Source: Leishmania mexicana MHOM/GT/2001/U1103
Taxonomy: Eukaryota; Euglenozoa; Kinetoplastea; Trypanosomatida; Trypanosomatidae
Length of the DNA: 64,000 nt
Reading direction: 5' to 3'
Assembly: GCF_000234665.1 (NCBI RefSeq)
Contig: NC_018312.1
Span: 380,516 to 444,515, forward strand
Part shown: positions 41,777 through 52,400 of the stretch, in pieces
Layout: every line of letters starts with the position of its first letter
Position numbering within the stretch: position 1 is the first letter of the stretch
Notes under the pieces: model-generated
What the model saw: only the letters and a program-made list of their open reading frames with translations
Told to the model about the DNA's origin: nothing
The model's database searches: none
Translations under genes and position numbers: made by a program

Positions 41777-42338
41777 TGATCGTCCGATTCCACACGCGCA
41801 CCTGCCCGCGCCGTGCATTACTGCAACGGCGGGTGGCTGGCAGTGGCGGCGTGGGGTGCAGGGCCTCGGTGGGCGCTGACCTGAGGCTGGCCGCCTTCCT
41901 CCTTGAGCTCCTGTGGCGTGCGCCTGGACCACCCCTTGTTGCCCGCACGACGGACGCCACCGCCTGCGCTGTCGAGCAGGGCGCTGCTCGCTGCCCGCCT
42001 GGATCGGGGCGTGCCGTCCAGCCGTGTCTCCGTGTGGCCCGGTTCGACGGCGGGACGGTTTGTCCTAGTCGACAAGGATTCCGCCGTACTCCTGCGAGGG
42101 TAGGGGAGCTGTGGCTCTGTGCATGGATCGGCTGCCTTGTCTCTGGGTGGATGCGCGCGCTGCACCGGTGAAGAGAGTGCAGTGGGCGTTGCGGTGTGTG
42201 TGTGAGAGCGCTCTCGGTCCCTCTCACCCGCTGCCTTGTGCTATCGTGTGCGCCTCTCTTGCACATGCGCGTCGGTGTCGCTGCACAGCGCAGCGTGTCC
42301 TGTGAGCTCTTTTCGTGTGTGCTCGCCGCTGCGGTGAC
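41777..42338 (+). repeat. Dispersed intergenic repeat, copy C (562 bp)
   Basis: Full-length partner of copy A (offset 9022) with one visible substitution, in TCTGGGTGGATG (about 42149). Flanks on both sides are different from copy A, so the match is a discrete element rather than a larger duplication. Confidence 0.9.
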
Positions 42339-43923
42339 GTCAGCGGGGCAGTCCGCTTTTGTGGCGCTTTCTCTTGCGTTTCCTGTTGTCCGCGCCTCGA
42401 GTTCATTCTCCTTCGTGTGGTTTTCAGTTTCGGTGTGGCTCGGTCGCTGGACTCCTGTGAGGGAAGCGGATGCGATGGAGGAGGAAAGGCTGCGACAGGA
42501 AGAGGCGGGCGGTGCAGTAGTCGTGAGGGAACGTTGACGGAGGCACGGTGGGCGCGTCGTGAACTGTGCATCGCGACGCAAGGGGCTTTCAGGCGAATCA
42601 ACCGGCTCTCATGAGCACCGATCGGATCGGCCGGTATCACGTGCCACGTGCGCGTCGCCGTACTCCGTGTGTGTCGCGTTTCCTGGCAGTGCGATGGCTA
42701 CGTGTGCTGGTGTCGGCGGATGCCTTCAGCAGTGTGTGCGATTACAACTGGGAGCCAGAGACACAGTTCACCAAAGGCGCCGTAGATGTGCTACGCACAG
42801 CATGTAGCTCCGCTGTCGTGGAGACAGGCAAGTGGCCGCTCTCGGTCCAATCATCAGTGATGGACTTGCGTTTTCTGCGATCATCTTGTCTGCTGCTACT
42901 TCTATAGCGGGGCCGTCACGAAGGGCTGCGGAAGAAAGGAGAAAATTCGGCGAAGATGTGACGGCGTGGGCGGGCGCAGCCTGTGTCCTCGTGTCCGCTC
43001 TTTGGGTACGATTGCAGGCGTAACTGGCTCATGGAGTGCAGTTCACCTCTCTCCCTCCCTGTGGCTGTGCATGCGTCGGTGTTTGTCTTTCCATGCTACC
43101 GACGGCGGTGCTGCATCAGGAAAAGGATCCTCAGCAGTGGCACAACAGTGGTGAAGGGGAGAGCGAGAACCAAAAAAAAACGGCAACGAGAGGGGAGCAT
43201 GATGGGCAACGTGCACCTCCGGCCCCAAGGGTACAGCGTGCTGCTCGCATTCGTCGTTCTGTAGCTTTTATCTCGGGAAGTAGCTACTTGCCCATAGGAC
43301 GTCCGCGCATGAGCGTTTTCTATGAAGGATATATGCGCAGCACTGCGCGCCGCGTCGAGGGAAAGTGAAGAGAGAAGAGAGAGGAGCAGCGACGCTTCCC
43401 CCGCACCCTTTTACTCTCCGTATGTCTTTCCGGGACGAGCACTTCACCCGCACCCCCGCTAATCGCGTAGTGAGTGGTCACTTCACAGGCTCATAACTCT
43501 CTCTCGTTTTTCCCCCCTGCACTCACTTTATCTGATCATCGGCCCATTCTCCTCTGAGCACCACACAGTGAACAATCCGCACTTGCGCGTTCGCTCTCTT
43601 CCTCCCCTCCCCCACCCACTCGCACATAGCATATCCGCTTCGTGTGTTTCGCTTGATAGGCCCTGTGTTTGGTGTGCGTAGATACCCCACCCCTCAACGA
43701 CATACACACACACGCACACACACATATATATATATACGTACGCACATACATACACGGATCGAGCTGACGTGTTGCTGCTGCTGCTGCTCTGGCTTCGATT
43801 TGGCGTTCTTCATTCCTCGACTTGCCACTGAAAGTTGGCGTGTTCTCGCTCGTTGTTGTGCGCGTTTCGTGTGCGTGTGTGTTACACTGATCGCTCCCCC
43901 ATTTTGTGTCTTTGTTTTGTTGC

Positions 43924-44016
43924 TCCCCTTCCCCCGTCTCCCCCGTCCCCCCCCCCGTCTTGGCTTTGCTGCTGTTCTTCGAGTCCTTTGCTAGTGACCC
44001 CTCCCGGTCTCCACAG
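43924..44016 (+). promoter_or_regulatory. Polypyrimidine tract and acceptor of the ABC gene
   Basis: A C-rich pyrimidine tract (about 43924-43970) is followed by CGGTCTCCACAG with AG at 44015-44016, giving a leader of about 42 nt before the ATG at 44058. Another AG (CTTTGCTAG, about 43994) is an alternative. Confidence 0.5.
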
Positions 44017-44057
44017 TACCGAACGCCACACATACACACACATACACGTAGGCACGT

Positions 44058-45449
44058 ATGTTCTCGACGGTGACGGAAAGGACGCCTGCGACGGTGGGGA
44101 AGTTGTCGCCGTCTTCAGGGGTACTCAGTATTCCTGATAACGTCAGCCCCGTGACGACGGAGGAGGTGCCAAAGAGCCGCGACAGCCTTCACAATGATGT
44201 GTCCCTGTCGGAGCTGTCGCGGCAGGCTGTGCTGCAGTCCGAGCCGGTGGTGCTACGCTTGAACCACGTTGGCAAAAGCTACCCTATTGCCGGCTCCGAT
44301 GAGCGAGTTGTGGCGCTCAAGGATATTACCCTGGCGGAGCCAGAGCATTCGAACGCGGCAGCAGCGACTCAGGAGGCCTCCTTCACGAACTCCAGGCAAC
44401 GCGGCAACCTACCTCCGCCGTTTTCGCCGGTGCGACGCGGCGAGTTTGTCATGATCCGTGGGCCCAGCGGTGGTGGCAAGACAACGTTGCTAAACATCAT
44501 TGGCAGCATCGACTCCTGCACCGAAGGTACAGTCGAGCTAAATGGGATCATCATCGACAAGGACACCAAGGAGAGCGTTTTGGCAGACATCCGCCTGAAA
44601 AATCTCGGCTTCGTGTTCCAGACGTTTAACTTGATCGCCACCATGACAGCCGCTGAGAACGTCGAGCTGCCTATGACGCTACTGGGCAAGATGTCGGCGA
44701 AAGCAATGCGGCTGCGGTCTCGCCAACTGCTCACGCTAGTCGGACTGCGCAACCGCATCAACCACCTCCCCTCCGAGCTCAGTGGTGGCGAGCAGCAGCG
44801 TGTGACGATTGCGCGAAGTTTGGCGAACAATCCGTCTCTCCTCTTGCTCGACGAGCCGACAGGCGACCTGGACACGGCTAACACGATCGAGGTGATGGAT
44901 CTCCTCATGCGCATCAACCGCCGCACCAAGACGACGTGCATCATGGTCACACATAATCCTGACATCGAGTGCTACGCTGACCGCATCCTTTACGTGAGCG
45001 ACGGCCGCTTTGCCAAGGAGGTTTTCAATACGCTGCCTACGTGCCTCAAACTGGAGAGCTACACCAAGTACCTGGCCGCCAAAGAGAAGGCGATCACTGG
45101 TTTTGCGGAGGCCGGGACTGGCGAGGATGACAGCGAGCCGGGAACCACTGCGGCGGTGGCAGGAGACATCGAGAACAAGGATTGTGAGGTTCAAAAGCCG
45201 AACTCCGAGGTGCTGATAGAGTCGCTTACCGAGGGGCGACCAGCGTGTCCCATGGTGCCGCCTGCCACGTCGCGCTCCGCAGCTGCACACCCTCTCTGCC
45301 CTCCGGCCGCCGCCATGGCACTGAGCATCAACAGCGTCACGCAGACTTTCCTAGACAACACGCATCACGGCATCGCCTCCGTGCCCCCTGCGTCCATTTC
45401 TTCACCGGTGTTGCACCACGAGGAGAGGGAGGTCCCCAACGCACTGTAG
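44058..45449 (+). CDS. Soluble ABC ATPase of MacB/LolD type (ABCH-like, no membrane domain)
   Basis: In this 463-residue protein, a single nucleotide-binding domain spans about residues 70-320: Walker A GPSGGGKTT (135-143, Lys141), Q-loop VFQTFNLI, signature LSGGEQQRVTIARSLA from residue 241, Walker B LLLLDEPTGDLD (Asp265, Glu266) and H-loop His299. The wording IGSIDSCTEGTVELNG and TFNLIATMTAAENVELPM is characteristic of the MacB/LolD/FtsE group. There are no membrane spans, so it must pair with a separate membrane protein or act as a soluble ATPase; trypanosomatids are known to have such short ABC proteins, classed as ABCH. An insert of about 40 residues separates the first strand from Walker A, and the last 130 residues are low-complexity. 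The partner is unknown. Confidence 0.88.
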   Translation: MFSTVTERTPATVGKLSPSSGVLSIPDNVSPVTTEEVPKSRDSLHNDVSLSELSRQAVLQSEPVVLRLNHVGKSYPIAGSDERVVALKDITLAEPEHSNAAAATQEASFTNSRQRGNLPPPFSPVRRGEFVMIRGPSGGGKTTLLNIIGSIDSCTEGTVELNGIIIDKDTKESVLADIRLKNLGFVFQTFNLIATMTAAENVELPMTLLGKMSAKAMRLRSRQLLTLVGLRNRINHLPSELSGGEQQRVTIARSLANNPSLLLLDEPTGDLDTANTIEVMDLLMRINRRTKTTCIMVTHNPDIECYADRILYVSDGRFAKEVFNTLPTCLKLESYTKYLAAKEKAITGFAEAGTGEDDSEPGTTAAVAGDIENKDCEVQKPNSEVLIESLTEGRPACPMVPPATSRSAAAHPLCPPAAAMALSINSVTQTFLDNTHHGIASVPPASISSPVLHHEEREVPNAL

Positions 45450-48400
45450 CGCTCAAGCGCCACCAGCACGTCTGGCCACGACTGCGTGCGTGCCGGGAGC
45501 GTAAGCGTGTGTTCGCGTGGATCACAAGCACGTCGGATGAAGCCCTGTCGTGGACGGAGGTGCGACATCCTCGTAGGCAATGACAAGTCTTCTCGCTGTT
45601 ACGTCTTTTCTTTTGGTGAGCGGGCACCGTCATCCGTTGACATCACCTTTTTCTTGCGGACTACCAGCAGCCCCATGGACAGGGCCGTCTGGCTTGTGTA
45701 TCGCCGGCACCTTTTTCCTTCTCCCCCTTCTGCTGTTTTCGTTGTCGTTCTTCTTTTCGATTTTTAGGATCTGCCTTTCCAGCTCTTCAACGTAAACTTT
45801 CCATGCTCCTCGCTCTCTTGCTCTCGCTGCCGCTGCCCTCTGAGCTGCAGATGTTCCTGTCGATGATAATGGTGGCTTCTGCCGTGCTGCGCGCGTTTCT
45901 CTGGTGTGTCTGTTTATGCTTATTTCCGTCTTTTTTGGCGCTTTTGGCTTCCAGAAGCCTACCTTTGCGACGAGTGATGCGACGGCTATAGAGGCGCCAA
46001 GCAGCAAGGCGGTGGGAAGTGAGAGCCCTCGAGGCACCCTTTGGCTTTATGCCGCTCTCTCTACTTGTTCTGCGTGTTCATTCCCTCTCCAACAGCCACT
46101 CTCTGTGATCTGCACATATGCGCAGTTCATCTCATGCCCCCTCCCTTTCCCTCCCTCCCCCCACACCTCACACCTCTGGTGGCATGGAGAAGGCGAGGAC
46201 CACGTCGTTTTGTAGAGGTGAATCCAGGGATGCATGTGCACGGTTGTGCGGCTAGGTATGGAAACGGGAGGCTGCAGGGGAGAGGCACGCTGCTACGCAT
46301 GGCGAGCACATAATACCCATGCATCTGCGTCCTGGCGCATATGCCTCTCCTGAGTGCACTATCTTCTGCGGAGGTGACTCTTTCTAACGTGTGCAACACG
46401 AGTCACCCTGATGACTGGAGGTCGCCTCAGTGCGTGGTATCTCAGGACCCCGTACAATCCCCTCTGTGTGTGGGAAAGCTAAGCAAGCCCCCTCCCCCTC
46501 GCTCCCACCCTTATCCCTGCTAATGCCCAATGAATTCTATTGGTGACAGGGTGTAGCACCTATTAACTGGGGTGGTTCGAGAAATGTATCGCCACTGACG
46601 TTGACGGTCATGCCCTGAACAGTGCTGCCTTGAAGCGACCTGCAACCCTGAACAAGTGTGCACTACCCATATGCCGGGCACAAGGTCAGCGTAACTTGAA
46701 CGCATCCCACTACCGGCCCTCACTGCCTGCCGGTGGGTGAGCCTGAGTGCCACCGCGAGGGGAATGCACCAGGTGGCGACCGGCATGATGGGGGAGCGAC
46801 TGCGAAGCTACCTACGAGGCGGGTGGTGGGTAAAGTTTTGAGGAAGAGGCCATGCTCAGATGATTCGGTTGGCGCATTGCTCTAGCGTGTGTCTACCGCT
46901 GCTTTTGCCCCACAGGATGGGGCCTGTGGCATGCCTGGGGGGTGGGGGAGCTGGAGTGGCGACTAGTAACTCATGTTGTACAGCGGCGAGTAGACACATT
47001 GACGAGAAAAAAAAATGTATTTCTCCCTCCTCTGCGTGACTGTGTTTTATTCCTGTCTTGTTGCTCTCTTTGTGCATCATGCAAGTCGTGAATATCGGCT
47101 CCCGCTCCCTGACCCTCGCCCCCCTCCCCTCCCCTGTCTGTGCCGTCTCTTCGCCTTTTCGTCCGCGTTCTTTCGTTTGCTTCGCTGGTGCGCTTGAGCA
47201 ACCAACCCACCTCCATTTCGCGCTCGCCTTTCTTGTACCTGAGCAAAGAAAAAAGAACCCCATCTTGTCGTCTTCCCCACTTCCGTCTACCCCCCTCCCT
47301 GTCAGCCTTCTCGCCCGCCTCTGTATGTGTGTCTGTGTCTCCGCCGTTCTCGTTGTTGCTCTCTTTCCTTACCCCCCCCTCCCCCCTTTTCACCGCCTCT
47401 TTTACCGCATGTGTCGGTCGTTAGGTGAACAGCTGCTTGTGCGGTGCCCATGCTTCACGTCACTCGTTTTCATGCTCTCCCACTCTCTCTCCTGCTGCTG
47501 CTTCCCTGCCGTTCTTTCTCTCGCTGCGGGTGCTTGTTAGTCTTCGTCTTCTGTTGGGCTCTGCCTGTCTGTGATGCTCGCGTGCAGCTGTGTTGAGGAA
47601 TTTCTCTCGCTTGCCCCTTCCCCTTCCCCCCCGCTGGGCAGCACACAAAGCCAAAAAAAAGAAACGAGATGGTGGAGCGGGTCATATGAGTGGCGTACCC
47701 GACGAGGCTCATCATCATCGCCACGTCCCCGTGTTTGGACCGGCTGCTAGAGAGATGTGGCGCGTACGTAGGTGGCGTATGTCCTGTCACGGAGATCAGC
47801 TCATTGATTTGTGCCGTGATTCGCCAAGTGCTTCGCCCCCTGCTGCTCCACAAATGTGTGCGTGTGTGGACACCGGGGCACCTCTGAGGCGCTGTCTTCT
47901 TTCAGTCGGCATGGCGAATTCTCCCTCCCTTCCGGCCTCCTTTTCCTGATGTGCTCGACACACAGACTGGCAATCCTCGTCTTCTCCTCCCCTCCCTCCA
48001 TCTCGACCTCTTCAACCTGCGGACGCTTCACACTTTACGTGTGCACACATGCGCCTCATTTTGCACGCGGCCGCCGCCGTTCGAGAAAAAAAAACCGTCG
48101 CCGTGTGCAAACGCTGCCGAGCAACTTTAGTCGTTTCCAAGCACATTCAGGTACACCGTATTTAAAAGCAGAGGCAGCGAGAGAGAAGATAAGAGAACAC
48201 GGGAAAGGAACAAAAGAAAGGGGGAGGGGCGCCCGAAAAAGAAAAACTGTGAAAGGCACGCACGCATCCGTGGACGCACCTTGATTCCCGCTCACCTGTG
48301 TTTGTATACAGGGAGGGGCACGTTCTTGTATCCCCTCCTCCTCATCTCGTTGTTTTCTTTTGCTGTTGTGGTTGTTCTTCTCCCCCCTGCACATCTCTCT

Positions 48401-49412
48401 CTCCCTCCTCCTCCTTCGCGGGAGACATCCGGTGCTCGGTAGGTCTCTTTGCTTTGCTTCCGATTGTGTCTCTGCGGCTTCCACGTGATCAAGTCATCTG
48501 TAATACGTGTATGTGCGTGCGCACTGCCCGCCCCCGTCTCTCCTGTCAATCTCCCTCCCTCCCCGCTCACCCCTTCATACACGTGCGTAAAACGCGAAGG
48601 CTACACCGAATCTTGCACTCCCTGTTTCTCTCTCTCGTTCCCCATCCCTCTCGACCGTGCATCTACGCGCAGCGGTACACAGGCGCGCTGTACAGAGAGA
48701 GACCCTGCAAGCACACTTAGGCATACGTACACACACACACACACATACAAGCGAGCACGCGCACCTTCAGACGAGCTCAGCTGACCGTGGAGGCGGCTGT
48801 GCATTTTTTTCCTGTTTTGTTTTTTGTTTTCTTTTTCGCTCGTCGTTTGCTTGCGCGTCTTGTGCCCGTTTTCCAAAGCGCGCCGCGTTGCAGCGTCTCC
48901 TGCTCCTCTTCTCTTTTTCCGGTGTGGCGGCCGAAACGCTTTCTCTGCCGCCTTTCTTCACACTCTCGGGTGCCCTACTCTCCCCTTCCGCAACCACTCC
49001 CATTTACCGCTCTCCTGCTTTTGTTTTTCGCTCTACATTGCATATCGCACGCTGATCAGGTTCAGTGTGTGTGTGCGTGTTCCCGGTGCACGCATTGTTC
49101 AACTGCAGATTTTTATTTTGCAAAGAATTGTTTCTCCCCTACGTACCGATTGGACTGCTGCTGCCGCTGCTTCGCGAAGAGATTCTTTGTATGTGTGTGT
49201 GTGTGATCGCAGATTTCTTGTCCTCTAATTCTTGTAAACTGCTTAGTTGTGCTGGCGCTCATTCTGCTGTCCCTCAACCTTCTTGGCGTCTTCGCATTTG
49301 GCTGCCTATCCTTCACCCATACACACCTCCGCCACGCTCTTGTGGCTTACCCGTTAAAGCTATTCGCGCAGGCACACAGGCGCATACGCAACGAGGCACG
49401 CACTTCGCCGAG
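45450..49412 (+). other. Very long intergenic region (about 4 kb) with a SIDER-like element
   Basis: The region has the ABC gene 3' UTR, a SIDER-like element near 46.5-47.0 kb, long pyrimidine-rich stretches (about 47100-47560 and 48330-48420), A-rich patches (about 48085-48250) and CA/GT runs (about 48728-48748). The following gene's frame is open from a GTG at 49065, but its first ATG is 49413. No gene is recognised in the 4 kb. Confidence 0.6.
46480..47015 (+). mobile_element. SIDER-like degenerate retroposon with short A-tail (boundaries approximate)
   Basis: A segment of more even base composition stands out from the pyrimidine-rich surroundings and ends in GACACATTGACGAG followed by nine A residues (47007-47015). 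Its size (about 0.5 kb), the sense orientation, the location in a 3' UTR and the terminal A-tail are the known properties of Leishmania SIDER elements, non-coding relics of ingi/L1Tc-type retroposons that affect mRNA stability or translation. The family assignment rests on these properties and general recall, not on an alignment. The left border is a guess, and I find no clear target-site duplication. Confidence 0.5.
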
Positions 49413-52400
49413 ATGCAGGAGCTCCCTCGTCGAACGGCGAAGAAAACTCGGCGGGAGGCAACTGTTGAGCCTCTCAACACCGCCTCATCCACCGCGACGG
49501 CCACGAAAGATGAGGATGGCCACAGGAGTGGACTGGCTGAGGATGACCTCTCAGGCGCGCTTCCGCAAATCTCTGCAGCTGCTGCCTCGTCCTTCCGTGG
49601 GACGAGGCGCAACTCCACATCGGGGTCCATCGTTGAGTGCTGGATCTGCTTCGACCCCACCAGCACCCCCTTGAACCCTATCGTCACCCACCGATGCCGC
49701 TGCCGCGGTTCTGTGGGATATGTGCATCAAAAGTGCATCGATCGCTGGGTCATTCAGCAGCGCAACCGCACCTGCCGCAGCTGCGGGGCGCCCTACCAGC
49801 TGGTGCACTCCGCATATCCCCCTGGTGCGAACCTTCCGCTGAGGCCGCACGAGCGTCGCGTGTTCCTTTTGAAGTTTTTGATTAAGCCGCTCCTTCTCGA
49901 ATCCGCCGAGACGCTCTGCTGCGTGCTTCTGCGCTTTGTCGTTCTCCCGCTCCTGCTCGGACTTGTCTACAGTTTTCATCGCTGGCCACTGCTGTGGTGG
50001 CCCATGTCAACCTTTGCAGGGTCACCGGAGCGCAACTTGAGCTACACCGCCTCAACCGGCGTGCCCGGCAGCCAGGTGGTGCTGGAGAATGAGGACGGCA
50101 CGTACACCTTGACGGAGTCCTTCTTGGCGTGGGCCGACGCGATTCTCTTTGGCCTCGTCCTGTGCACCGTGATGAACGCGGTGGCTGTGGGTTGGGAGAA
50201 GTGGAACCACTACTTCCACGCTGCCCGGGAGCGACTCGCCCGCGAGACAGCGAGGCATGCTGAGGAAGGGGAGTTGGCACAACCGGCAGCGATGCCTCCG
50301 GTAGGCCCTCTCGACTTTCACGAGGAGAACGACGCGACGGAGGGAGTTGAGGAGCGGGCGGAGGCGACGGAGCAGGGAGTGAACAATGATTCTCCACCGG
50401 CGGCGCCGCCGCATCATGACGCAGCGTTACCAGACGGCTTTATCGTTGAGGGGTGGAGACCGCAATGGGGACCTCTGCCGGCAGCGGAGCAGGAGCGTCC
50501 GCTCCGCGAGGATGCGCGTGACGCGCGTCAACCTGGGGTACGAGCAGAGGCGAGGGCGGCAGCAGGCGAGCAACACTCGGGCAGCGATAGCGACAGCGAT
50601 AATGGCGACTCAGACAGCGGCAGCGACACGCCCTACCGGCTTTCCTTCGTCGACGGGGTTTTTGACACGATCGATTGGGTGAAGTCAGGCGCCGGTGGCG
50701 GCGGCATAAAGCGGCTCCTCCCTTCATCGATGCGGCAGCTCTGCTACGGCCTTGCACTGACGCTGCTGCTGCGCACAATCTGGGGCAGGGTAGTCGTAGC
50801 GCTTGCCTTTGCTGGCTTCATCGTGAGTTGGCGCTACCGCCACACGCGAAACGTCCTCACCACACAGAAGCGGCGCTTATACGAGGTGGCGGAGCGCGTG
50901 CCGCTGCTGTCGCAGGAGGCAGTGAAGACACTCTTTGGGGTGTACCTCGTGGATGCTTTTTTCTTTTACGGTGCGTTGCCCGAGCTGGGAGGGATGATGC
51001 TGCACTACGCCGTCGCCCCGTACATGGATGTCGGCTTTGATCGCGGCTTCCTGGCCTTTTTTCACGGACTCACCGTGCTGAAAGTGACGCTCTACTGGGT
51101 GGTAGGCGCGGTGCTGGTGATGCTGCTCACTGCGATGGAGTTGACGGTTGTGGGCCCCTTGTTTGCCAACGGCGTCGATTTGTTCTTTGTGCGCAGCTTC
51201 GATGCCCGCTGGGACTCCGTCCTGGGGTACTGGCGCTGTGTCGTGACTCAGGTATTCGACTCCGACCCTCCCCGCATCGTTCGCGGCTTTCTCCGCGTGG
51301 CGGTTGTGGAGCTGTTGGTGCTGCTTGTCTTTGTGCGGGTGCCGTTTTGGGGAATGCTCGGGTGCCGTGACTTGTTGTGGGGTGATGGCACAGTTGCGCA
51401 GACGGGGCTTCCACTGAAAATGTCTCTTTCACTGGGGGTGACGACCGGATACGACATCAGCGCAGACGCCAGCCTTGACGAGTGGCGCCGCACCGAGGTG
51501 CTGCGCGTTTTGGCGGAGCGGGTGCTGCTCCCTTTTGGTGCCATGTACGCAGCCGGAGTACGGGAGCAACTGGGGCCAATGTTTGATTCAATCCCTCTCG
51601 ACACCATCGACCTTCTGGAGGTGACTGCAGCGAGCTCCACTTCCGTGAAACCCGCCACGCGACAGCTGTGGGAGCAGGTCTGGGGCAACATGTCAGATCG
51701 CTCAGTGTTCCTTTTTCACCTCATCGACCCTGACTCCGCCAAGAGGGTTGCAGCGGAGTCGGAGGGGTTTCGCCACACGCTGGAGCGCGTGCAGGAGCCG
51801 ATGGAGTGGCTACGGGTCGCAACATCCGAAGATGGCGTGTGCAACACGGTGATGGTCTTGTCCTCCTCAGCCGAGTGGCTAGGGACGCCGGAGCGGCAGC
51901 CGCCCGTCGCAGATTTAGAGGCCATTGTGGCGCCGCCGTTCAGGGTTTCAGAGCAGCAGAGCACCTCAACCGCGCTTGCGCATCAGATGGTGCTCGACGC
52001 GTGGAGAAATACGTACCAGGAGGCCATGGGGCGCATTGCCAGTGTCCTGCACCCCGAGGCGGTCCCGACGCCGCCGTCGTTGTACCCAGAGCACGACTCG
52101 GTGCAGGAGGAGCCTCACACCGTGAGCGCGATCAAGTGCTACATGGCCGCACTGCACTTGTCGTACCCTTACGTGAGCATGGGCCGCTGGCGCGCCCTCG
52201 CGTACGAGTGGTGGTCACTGCTGCTGCTGCGCAACACATTCGCGAACTACGTCGTCGACGTGCTCAAGTACGTGGCAGCCATATCAACAGTTTTCTCCTG
52301 CTTCGCCGTGTACCCACTCCAGCGAGCGCAGCTACGCATTCTCTTTCCGGTGGTTCGCTGGATTGGTCAGAGTGTCGTGCACATGGAGCACTACCTGTTT

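Larger units (their letters stand above)
40436..44057 (+). other. Long intergenic region with microsatellites and repeat copy C
   Basis: About 3.6 kb. It contains a (TA)15 run, repeat copy C (41777-42338), GC-rich sequence with short frames (42340-43030) and a CA/TA-rich segment (about 43703-43736), ending in the acceptor tract of the ABC gene. GC-rich frames at 41560-41770 and 42540-42900 look like decayed coding sequence but are not recognisable with confidence. Confidence 0.55.

Noticed and set aside
46100..46900. tRNA or small structured RNA gene within the long spacer
   Set aside because: I looked for tRNA arm and box A/B patterns by eye in the more even-composition segment and found none. 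The segment fits a SIDER-like element better.
49065..49412. 116-residue N-terminal extension of the RING-CH protein
   Set aside because: It begins with GTG codons in a TG-rich run and reads low-complexity Cys/Val/Leu sequence. The first ATG is 49413, where coding character begins.
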